Shown here: in pieces, positions 6,751-12,011 of the stretch
Position numbering within the stretch: the stretch's first letter is position 1
How the letters are laid out: each line of letters opens with the position of its first letter
NCBI GenBank assembly: GCA_020025735.1
Contig: JAHHRP010000047.1
Span: 1 to 12,011 of the forward strand
Origin: Evtepia sp.
GTDB lineage: Bacteria > Bacillota > Clostridia > Oscillospirales > Oscillospiraceae
Direction of reading: 5' to 3'
Length of the DNA stretch: 12,011 nucleotides
The notes under the pieces: generated by a model
Database searches by the model: none
Told to the model about the DNA's origin: nothing
What the model saw: the letters and a program-made list of their open reading frames with translations, nothing else
Program-made: the position numbers and the translations under genes

Positions 6751-7878
6751 ATGACAACGACACAGATGCTGATTCAGATGGGAAGCCAGACCCAGCATGT
6801 GGCACCAAAGCAGCCGGACAAAACCCAGGAGGCAAACGCAGGTAGAGAAGGCGACTCTTTCTTCCAGAGTATGCTGGAGGAAAAGCAAAATGAGACAGCA
6901 CCTCAGGCGGAAACCACGCAGCCTCAGGCAGAGTATGAAGAGCCTAACGCAGAGCAGGTACAAGCCGCAGCAGGTCTTTTCTTGATGCCGCTGATGCCGC
7001 AGCAGATCCTGGTGCCGCAGGAGGAACTGGCTGCCCAGCCGACCCTGCCAATGGTGGATTTTTCGGCAAAGGGAGTGGCAGTGGTGCAGGCACCAGTGCA
7101 GAATCAAGCGCAGGCAGAGGCGATGCTTTCCACCGCCAAGCAGGAGCAGAGCAGTCCGTTCCAGCAGGTGCTTCCGCAAGCCGCCGGGCAACAGATGGCG
7201 CAGCAAGAGAACGGTGTGGTGCTTACCCAGCCCCAGCAGACGCCAGCAGAAGCTCCGGTCCAGACTGTCCAGACGAACGCAGGACAGGAGGGAGATGGTC
7301 AGGAGGCTGGTGCGCAGAGCGGCAAGTCAACCACAGCCCAGAAGCCACTGCCCAAGGCAGAAGTGACCCAGACCCAGACGGGCCCCGTGGATGAGCAGCC
7401 CCTGTTCCGACAGGTGGAAGCAGCCCCGGTGAAGGTGGGTCAGGCAGTCCCTCTGGATACCAGAGCACAGGATTTCGATGTGCAGGCAGCCAAGGCCATT
7501 ACCAATGCCCTGAAAAAGGGAGAGCAGCGGGTAGAGCTGAAACTTTCCCCAGCGCACCTTGGTAATGTGACTGTGGCACTGACCCGGACAGCGGAAGGTG
7601 TGCTGCATGTGGTGCTGACCGCAGAGCGGGAACACGCGCTGAAACTGCTCACAGAACACGCAGGCTACTTGGGCAATCTTCTCCAAAACAACAATCAGTC
7701 CGAGGTGCGGATTGAGGTGCCCCAGTCCCAGCAGGGCCGGCAGCCTTGGCAGGAAGATGGCCAGAGCCAGCAGCAGCGGCAGAGTCAAAGCCAGCAGCAG
7801 CGGCAGAGTGGCCAGCAGGAGCAGGAGAACTTTCTCCAGCAGCTGCGCCTAGGTCTTATCCAGACAGAAGAGACCTGA
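6751..7878 (+). CDS. fliK: Flagellar hook-length control protein FliK
   Basis: FliK measures the growing hook and switches the export gate from hook to filament substrates. The 375-residue product has a long, low-complexity N-terminal part rich in Gln, Ala, Pro and Glu, as expected for an extended ruler. The hook-length C-terminal domain (Flg_hook type) spans about residues 261-323, with VELKLSPAHLGNVTVAL, HVVLTAEREHALKLL and VRIEV in order. The last 40 residues are very Gln-rich and contain a 24-base tandem repeat. The ATG at 6751 follows AAAGGAGGTG (6736-6745); the GTG at 6742 lies inside that site. No ylxF-like gene is seen between fliJ and fliK, unlike Bacillus subtilis. Confidence 0.93.
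   Translation: MTTTQMLIQMGSQTQHVAPKQPDKTQEANAGREGDSFFQSMLEEKQNETAPQAETTQPQAEYEEPNAEQVQAAAGLFLMPLMPQQILVPQEELAAQPTLPMVDFSAKGVAVVQAPVQNQAQAEAMLSTAKQEQSSPFQQVLPQAAGQQMAQQENGVVLTQPQQTPAEAPVQTVQTNAGQEGDGQEAGAQSGKSTTAQKPLPKAEVTQTQTGPVDEQPLFRQVEAAPVKVGQAVPLDTRAQDFDVQAAKAITNALKKGEQRVELKLSPAHLGNVTVALTRTAEGVLHVVLTAEREHALKLLTEHAGYLGNLLQNNNQSEVRIEVPQSQQGRQPWQEDGQSQQQRQSQSQQQRQSGQQEQENFLQQLRLGLIQTEET
7765..7812 (+). repeat. 24-base tandem repeat in the 3' part of fliK
   Basis: A 21-base unit at 7765-7785 recurs without change at 7789-7809, giving a period of 24 bases (8 codons). Each unit encodes SQQQRQS plus one variable residue. It lies after the conserved hook domain, in a Gln-rich tail, and keeps the reading frame whatever the copy number. 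Slippage at such repeats is common, so copy number may differ between strains. Confidence 0.85.
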
Positions 7879-7908
7879 TGCAGTAAGCAATGGAAAGGAG
7901 ATGAGTAC

Positions 7909-8478
7909 ATGAGCATTAGCAGCGATTTTTGGATGATGCCTCTGACCAACCGCACCATCAGTGAGAGAGCGGGCGATCATAAGATCAGCGATGAAGACCT
8001 GCAAAGCCTGATTGATGCAGGCTGGAAAATCCAAAGACCAGATGAAATGGGACTGGACACCAACGACTTCTTACAACTGATCGTGAAGCAGTTCCAGAAC
8101 CAGACCATTGATGAGACAGCTTCTACAACCGACATGATTAACCAGATGGTGCAGATGTCGGTAATTCAGGCCATCACTGCGGTTACAAACAGCATTGCAA
8201 CGATGGTGGATGCCAGCACCTTGACGTATGCTTCCTCTCTGGTGGGCAAGGAAGTGACTGTTGGTAAGTACAATGACAAGGGAAAGCTGGAAGAAATTGT
8301 GGGTACGGTCACTGGCACAGGTACCTATAAGGGGCTTCCTGTGATCTTTGTCAATGGTGAGCAATATAACCTCAATGAGATCCTTGCGGTGGGCCGTGTG
8401 CCGGAAAAGCCAGAGAAGCCAGAAGGCGGCGATGGTGGTAATGGTGGCAGCGGCGGCGAAAACACGAAGCCTGTTTAA
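7909..8478 (+). CDS. flgD: Flagellar hook assembly scaffold (cap) protein FlgD
   Basis: FlgD caps the growing hook and directs FlgE polymerisation, then leaves. The 189-residue product shows the conserved N-terminal part near residues 49-65 (LDTNDFLQLIVKQFQNQ), followed by DMINQMVQMSVIQAI, which corresponds to the family helix. From about residue 107 the C-terminal beta domain is visible: YASSLVGKEVTV, then VGTVTGTG and PVIFVNGEQYNLNEI. The last 25 residues (from about 165) are an unusual Pro/Glu and Gly-rich tail, beginning PEKPEKPEGG. The ATG at 7909 has GGAG at 7897-7900, eight bases away. The usual QNQDP is replaced by QNQTI. Its place between fliK and flgE is standard. Confidence 0.93.
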   Translation: MSISSDFWMMPLTNRTISERAGDHKISDEDLQSLIDAGWKIQRPDEMGLDTNDFLQLIVKQFQNQTIDETASTTDMINQMVQMSVIQAITAVTNSIATMVDASTLTYASSLVGKEVTVGKYNDKGKLEEIVGTVTGTGTYKGLPVIFVNGEQYNLNEILAVGRVPEKPEKPEGGDGGNGGSGGENTKPV

Positions 8479-8515
8479 GAACCAGTCCTAATGGCAGAAG
8501 AAGGGGGTGGATAGC

Positions 8516-8887
8516 ATGATCAAGCAGATCTCACAGCTTCAGCGCGCACAGGCTGTGCTGACTGGCCAGCCGTATCCGCATCAGGCTGACCAAGCTGACT
8601 TTGGTGCGCTGCTCCAGGAGAAGCTGGACCGAGGCGGGATTGAGTTTTCGAAACACGCCAGAGAGCGAGTCCAGGCCCGTGGGCTGGAGGTGACCACTAC
8701 CCTGTTGGATCGCCTGGCAGACTCGGTGGAACGGGCCCAGGCCAAGGGTGCGGTGAATATCCTGGCCCTAGACCGGGGACAAGCGTTTATCATCAATGTG
8801 CCCAACAACCGTGTTATTACGGCTATGGATCAAACTGAGATGAAGGAAAACATTTTTACCAACATAGATGGCGCTGTGATCCTGTAA
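8516..8887 (+). CDS. Conserved flagellar operon protein, TIGR02530-like, role unknown
   Basis: A 123-residue protein of the small family found between flgD and flgE in many Bacillota flagellar operons (TIGR02530 as I recall it); no function is established that I can name. The conserved core starts near residue 44 with FSKHARERVQARG and ends with IINVPNNRVITAMD, ENIFTNIDGAVIL. The first 40 residues are variable and Gln-rich. It has no signal peptide or membrane segment, so a cytoplasmic role, perhaps in hook assembly or export, is only a guess. ATG 8516 is preferred over the GTG at 8507 because the G-rich ribosome site (8501-8510) covers the latter. It has the same frame as flgE downstream. 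Confidence 0.85.
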   Translation: MIKQISQLQRAQAVLTGQPYPHQADQADFGALLQEKLDRGGIEFSKHARERVQARGLEVTTTLLDRLADSVERAQAKGAVNILALDRGQAFIINVPNNRVITAMDQTEMKENIFTNIDGAVIL

Positions 8888-8892
8888 AACAG

Positions 8893-8916
8893 AGGACAGG
8901 ACCGTAAGGATGTCCT
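8893..8916 (+). other. Small hairpin before flgE
   Basis: AGGACA (8893-8898) is the reverse complement of TGTCCT (8911-8916), with a 12-base loop. An overlapping alternative pairs CAGGAC (8897-8902) with GTCCTG (8912-8917). No T-tract follows. It lies in the 93-base gap upstream of flgE and may shape the leader of the flgE ribosome site; it is short enough to be incidental. Confidence 0.35.
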
Positions 8917-8919
8917 GAC

Positions 8920-8948
8920 GGCAGCCCGACTGGCAGCCCGTCGGCAGC
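8920..8948 (+). repeat. Short GGCAGC direct repeats in the flgE leader
   Basis: GGCAGCCCG occurs at 8920-8928 and again at 8932-8940, and GGCAGC once more at 8943-8948. Spacing is 12 then 11 bases. GACGG (8917-8921) and CCGTC (8938-8942) can also pair around it. It sits between the preceding gene and the flgE ribosome site. Confidence 0.5.
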
Positions 8949-8980
8949 GCTTTCTCGCAACAAAGGAGCGAAAACGAAAT

Positions 8981-10093
8981 ATGACAGGAGCAATGTACGC
9001 AGGGATTTCAGGTCTGAAAGCCCACATGAACAAGCTGAATGTTATCGGCAACAACATCGCCAATGTAAACACTTACGGCTACAAAACCGCTCGGACCACC
9101 TTCCGGGAGACCATTTACACCAGCATGGCCAACGGCTCTGATGGCACTCCGCTGGTGGGCGGCACCAACCCCAGCCAGATCGGCTACGGCTGCAACATTG
9201 GAACCATCGACCTGGATATGGCCAACGGCCCTGCCATCCCTACTGGAGTGAACCTGGATTGTATGATTGAGGGCGACGGTTTCTTCCTGGTTGGTGATAA
9301 GACCGGCGTGAATATTGAAAACTTGGAAAGCTTGCAGCTCTCCAAGGTGGGTAACTTCAACTTTGATGAGGATGGATACCTGGTAGATGGTAGTGGTAAT
9401 ATTATCTATGGATTTTCCACGGTTGCAGGAACAAAAGATCCGGCAGGAACATTTACACCTGGTGAACCTGGCAGTGGCTATGATCCAGCCAACCCTGATA
9501 CAGTAACAACAGGAGTAAGCACTCATTTGGTGCCTATCCGCCTGCCTATGGCTGCAAGTGCAGATGATCCGGATGGGAAATATAAGGCTGGTGATCCTAT
9601 CTACCCTGGTGTGGATAATGGCACCGGTTTAAATAAAGATCCAGCTGCTAATCTCACAACAGGTAAGCCGATTTCTACCAACATGGATAGCATTAAAATT
9701 GAGAAGGGCGGCAAGATTGTGGCAACAACGGAAAATGGAACCGTTGTGACCGTTGGCTACCTTGCCTTGGGCAAGGTAGAGAACCCTGCTGGTTTGACCC
9801 ACTTGGATGGTCCTTACTATCAGGCTCTGGGTGGCGCTGGTGATTTGAGCATCACTACGCCTCTTAGTTCGGTAACCGGCAATCTGAACAACGTGGCAGC
9901 TGGCACTGCTGGTGCCGTCCGTATCGTAGGGAGCGACAACAAGATCCTTGCAGGTTTCCTGGAAGGGTCTGGCACGGACCTGGCCACGGAGTTCTCCGAG
10001 ATGATTACCACCCAGCGTGGGTATCAGGCCAACACTAGAATCGTCACCGTCACCGACACGATGTTGGAAGAGTTGGTAAACATGAAGCGCTGA
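8981..10093 (+). CDS. flgE: Flagellar hook protein FlgE
   Basis: FlgE forms the hook, the flexible joint outside the cell between rod and filament. The product has 370 residues. The N-terminal D0/D1 part is canonical: MYAGISGLKAHMNKLNVIGN, then NIANVNTYGYKTARTTF. The C-terminal part contains GSGTDLATEFSEMITTQRGY, QANTRIVTVTD and ends EELVNMKR, as in hook and distal rod proteins. The middle, about residues 147-247, is Pro, Asp, Thr and Gly-rich and lower in G+C, fitting the variable outward-facing hook domain. Length and position after flgD favour FlgE over FlgF or FlgG. ATG 8981 is preceded by AAAGGAGC (8962-8969), slightly far. No other ATG, GTG or TTG lies in frame upstream to the previous stop. 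Confidence 0.95.
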   Translation: MTGAMYAGISGLKAHMNKLNVIGNNIANVNTYGYKTARTTFRETIYTSMANGSDGTPLVGGTNPSQIGYGCNIGTIDLDMANGPAIPTGVNLDCMIEGDGFFLVGDKTGVNIENLESLQLSKVGNFNFDEDGYLVDGSGNIIYGFSTVAGTKDPAGTFTPGEPGSGYDPANPDTVTTGVSTHLVPIRLPMAASADDPDGKYKAGDPIYPGVDNGTGLNKDPAANLTTGKPISTNMDSIKIEKGGKIVATTENGTVVTVGYLALGKVENPAGLTHLDGPYYQALGGAGDLSITTPLSSVTGNLNNVAAGTAGAVRIVGSDNKILAGFLEGSGTDLATEFSEMITTQRGYQANTRIVTVTDTMLEELVNMKR

Positions 10094-10125
10094 TGCGTTT
10101 GTGTGTTTTGCACTGAGTTCTGGGC

Positions 10126-10149
10126 CCGGGGCCGCACTCGCGGCCCCGG
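10126..10149 (+). other. Perfect GC-rich stem-loop between flgE and flbD
   Basis: CCGGGGCCGC (10126-10135) and GCGGCCCCGG (10140-10149) are exact reverse complements around an ACTC loop. All ten pairs are G-C, so the RNA stem should be very stable. The bases after it (TGCCGAAAG) have no T-tract, so a simple intrinsic terminator is unlikely. It begins 33 bases after the flgE stop and ends 25 bases before the flbD ATG, so it could protect the upstream mRNA or tune the flbD-motAB part. Confidence 0.8.
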
Positions 10150-10174
10150 TGCCGAAAGAAGGAGGAGAGAAACG

Positions 10175-10396
10175 ATGATCGTATTGCAAAAAATGAATGG
10201 GGAACATTTCCTGGTCAATCACAACCAGATTGAGTACATTGAACTGATCCCAGAATGCAAGATTGTAATGATGAACCACGACTATTACCTGGTGCGGGAC
10301 ACTGTGGAGGAGATCATACGAAAGATCGCCGACTATAACGCAAAGGTTATGGACATTCATCGCGTCGTTACCGTTGTGGACAAACGGGATATCTGA
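10175..10396 (+). CDS. flbD: FlbD-family small flagellar protein (SwrD-like)
   Basis: A 73-residue protein of the short FlbD family (SwrD, formerly YlzI, in Bacillus subtilis), encoded right after flgE in Gram-positive flagellar operons. SwrD is known to raise motor torque and swarming. This is not the Caulobacter regulator that shares the name. The family pattern is clear at the start, MIVLQKMNGEHFLVNHNQIE, followed by a hydrophobic strand, YYLVRDTVEEIIRKI and a short tail. The ATG at 10175 follows AAGGAGGAG just upstream. An open frame extends back to 10103, but through the GC hairpin and without conserved residues. The stator genes directly downstream fit a motor-related role. Confidence 0.9.
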   Translation: MIVLQKMNGEHFLVNHNQIEYIELIPECKIVMMNHDYYLVRDTVEEIIRKIADYNAKVMDIHRVVTVVDKRDI

Positions 10397-10441
10397 TCCA
10401 CAGACAGGACTTCAATCGATAGAGAGAAGGGAAACACCACT

Positions 10442-11317
10442 ATGAACATTATCTACATCATTGGGACGGCAGTGGCGTGCCTCTTTACCATCTTTGGTAT
10501 TATTGTTGGGATTGTTGTCAATCCAGGCGCCTCCCCTATGTTCCAGTTCTCCTTCACCCCAGGAGCGCTTTGGAATTTCTTTGATCTGTCCAGTATTCTG
10601 ATCGTCATCGGAGGTACCATGGCGGTGGTCGTGGCGTGCTATCCGAAACAGATCAAGGCATTTCCGAAGCACTTCAGGATTATGCTGCGTTCCAATACCT
10701 TCGGTCCCACCAAGTATGTGGACGATTTGACGGAACTTGCCCAGATCGCACGGAAAAACGGCTTACTGGCGCTGGAGGAAAAGGCAAACGAGCAGGAGGA
10801 TCCCTTCTTTAAACAGGCGATTATGCTCATCGTGGATGCCAACGACCCCGATCGGGTCCGCAGCATTCTCGAAAATGATATTGAGCAGACCTCCGAGCGC
10901 CACCAGGAGGTCATCGCAATGTATGAGCGCGGGGCCAGTGCAGCGCCATCCTTCGGTATGATCGGTACCCTCATTGGTCTGATCAAAATGCTGAAGAACC
11001 TGGGCGAGTCAGACATGAATTCCATCGGCCCCAGTATGTCGGTGGCTCTGATCACTACCCTTTATGGTGTTCTGATGGCGAATATCTTATTCACCCCGAT
11101 TGCAGCCAACCTGACGGCGCGGGATGAAGAAGAAGTCATCTGCCGTCAGATCATTGTGGAAGGAATTATGGCCATTCAGTCTGGTGAAAATCCCAAATTT
11201 CTGCGGGAGCGTCTCATGACGTTCATGCATCAGAAGCAGCGGGAAGCCGACGCAGGCAGTGGAGGGGAGAAGAAAAAAGCCTCCGGTGGCAAGAAACGAG
11301 GGAAAAAGGGTGCGTAA
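10442..11317 (+). CDS. motA: Flagellar motor stator protein MotA
   Basis: MotA forms, with MotB, the ion-driven stator that pushes on FliG. The 291-residue product has membrane segments near residues 3-25 and 48-67, a large charged cytoplasmic loop, and two more segments. The latter are marked by APSFGMIGTLIGLIKML (Pro169) and ALITTLYGVLMANILFTPIA (Pro219), which match the two essential prolines of MotA. The C-terminal tail is strongly basic and Gly-rich (GSGGEKKKASGGKKRGKKGA), longer than usual. The ATG at 10442 follows GAAGGG about ten bases upstream. Whether the ion is proton or sodium cannot be decided. motB follows in the same frame after a short gap. Confidence 0.97.
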   Translation: MNIIYIIGTAVACLFTIFGIIVGIVVNPGASPMFQFSFTPGALWNFFDLSSILIVIGGTMAVVVACYPKQIKAFPKHFRIMLRSNTFGPTKYVDDLTELAQIARKNGLLALEEKANEQEDPFFKQAIMLIVDANDPDRVRSILENDIEQTSERHQEVIAMYERGASAAPSFGMIGTLIGLIKMLKNLGESDMNSIGPSMSVALITTLYGVLMANILFTPIAANLTARDEEEVICRQIIVEGIMAIQSGENPKFLRERLMTFMHQKQREADAGSGGEKKKASGGKKRGKKGA

Positions 11318-11350
11318 GGAGTGCCTGTGGCCAAGGGGGGCAACTGCAGA

Positions 11351-12011
11351 ATGAAAAAAAAGAACAAGCGTAAATCTGGCGGCGCCAACTGGATGGACAC
11401 CTATGGAGACCTTGTGACTCTGCTTCTCTGCTTCTTTGTCATGCTTTACTCAATGTCCACCGTGGATAACGAACGTTGGATCGCTTTGGTCGAGTCATTG
11501 AACCCGCAGGTGGAGGTAACAACACCGGCGGTGACAGCCCCCAAGGAAGAGAATGAAGAGGGCGGCTTGACCGAAAGTGAAGTAGAGAAGGAAATGCAGG
11601 AGGTCTTTAAGGAACTGACATCCTATATGGATGAGCAGGATATGGAGAACCAAATGACGGTCATCAGCGGCAGTGGCTATGTGTTCATTTCCTTTGATGA
11701 TACCGTGTTCTTCCGGCCCAACTCCCCTGTGCTATTGGATTCAGGCAAACCGGTGCTGGACCAAGTAGGTCTTTCCCTAGGAAAACATAGTAAGGCCATC
11801 GGAGAGCTGCGGGTGCTGGGCCACACAGCCCAGGGCGAACCCACCCGGCCCAATGACCCTGTTGTGGACCGAACCCTTTCCTCCAGTCGAGCCAACAATG
11901 TGACGATTTACTTGCAGGAAAAGAATGTGATTGACCCAGCCAAACTGGTGTCAATTGGCTACGGTCAGTGGCGGCCCATTGCCAGCAATGGAACTTCAGA
12001 GAGTCGGGCAA
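11351..12011 (+). CDS. motB: Flagellar motor protein MotB (3' end beyond window)
   Basis: Stator partner of MotA; it anchors the stator to peptidoglycan and carries the ion-binding Asp. About 220 codons are inside the window. After a basic N-terminus comes one membrane segment starting WMDTYGDLVTLLLCFFVMLY; Asp20 (of YGD) is the expected ion-binding residue. An acidic linker (residues 57-80) leads into the OmpA-like peptidoglycan-binding domain with LGHTAQG, LSSSRANNVTIYL and SIGYGQWRPIASN. The usual GHTD is GHTA here (Ala160), while the conserved Arg is kept. A GTG at 11327 with AAGGAG at 11316-11321 is an alternative start that would add eight residues; ATG 11351 has AAGGGGGG ten bases upstream. 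The gene is truncated by the window edge, with no sign of disruption. Confidence 0.94.
   Translation, partial: MKKKNKRKSGGANWMDTYGDLVTLLLCFFVMLYSMSTVDNERWIALVESLNPQVEVTTPAVTAPKEENEEGGLTESEVEKEMQEVFKELTSYMDEQDMENQMTVISGSGYVFISFDDTVFFRPNSPVLLDSGKPVLDQVGLSLGKHSKAIGELRVLGHTAQGEPTRPNDPVVDRTLSSSRANNVTIYLQEKNVIDPAKLVSIGYGQWRPIASNGTSESRA

Noticed and set aside
7741..7830. CRISPR-like direct repeats
   Set aside because: Only two copies with 3-base spacing, in frame within fliK; it is a coding tandem repeat.
9725..9776. Two small inverted repeats inside flgE (ACAACGG/CCGTTGT and CCTTGC/GCAAGG)
   Set aside because: They are short and inside code, expected by chance at this length, with no feature nearby to give them a role.
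10126..10160. Intrinsic terminator ending the operon after flgE
   Set aside because: The stem is strong but no T-tract follows, and flbD starts 25 bases later with a good ribosome site.
9629..10360. Minus-strand open frame of 243 codons across flgE and flbD
   Set aside because: It crosses two well-supported genes, a gap and the GC hairpin, and shows no family features.
11685..12011. Minus-strand open frame at the right edge
   Set aside because: It is opposite motB, whose OmpA-like motifs are clear on the + strand.
1..12011. Mobile element, phage, tRNA, rRNA or defence system
   Set aside because: Every clear gene is flagellar and co-directional; no transposase, integrase, terminal repeats or structured RNA gene was seen.

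Overview
This window is one continuous block of flagellar genes, all on the + strand and almost without gaps. The order is flgB, flgC, fliE, fliF, fliG, fliH, fliI, fliJ, fliK, flgD, a small conserved flagellar-operon gene of unknown role, flgE, flbD (swrD-like), motA and motB (cut by the window end). This matches the core of the fla/che operon of Gram-positive Bacillota. The flbD-motA-motB continuation after flgE and the MotB sequence around the proton-path Asp (MDTYGDLVTLLLCFF) suggest a motile Clostridia-type bacterium of moderate G+C, possibly of the Oscillospiraceae/Lachnospiraceae kind. The genus cannot be fixed from this sequence, and no P-ring or L-ring genes are seen.

Layout. 1-180 is a leader with a possible gene tail, a weak sigma-A-like promoter and a G/C hairpin. 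181-1023 encodes proximal rod proteins FlgB and FlgC. A 102-base gap with a strong hairpin follows. 1126-4104 encodes FliE, the MS-ring protein FliF and the rotor protein FliG. 4097-6713 encodes the export ATPase group FliH, FliI and FliJ. 6751-8478 encodes the hook-length protein FliK and the hook scaffold FlgD. 8516-8887 is the small conserved gene. 8981-10093 encodes hook protein FlgE. A GC-rich hairpin is followed by flbD, then the stator genes motA and motB.

The genes act in assembly order: MS ring and rotor first, then rod, then hook with its cap and length control, driven by the export ATPase. The stator pair comes last. Short gaps, strong Shine-Dalgarno sites and start/stop overlaps (fliF/fliG by 4 bases, fliG/fliH by 8) suggest one transcript with translational coupling.

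I found no new kind of system. The best leads are two intercistronic stem-loops without clear T-tracts (1029-1068 and 10126-10149), a low-G+C block inside flgE that looks like a diversified surface domain, departures from consensus motifs in FliG (ERAQ for EHPQ) and MotB (GHTA for GHTD), and the uncharacterised gene at 8516-8887.
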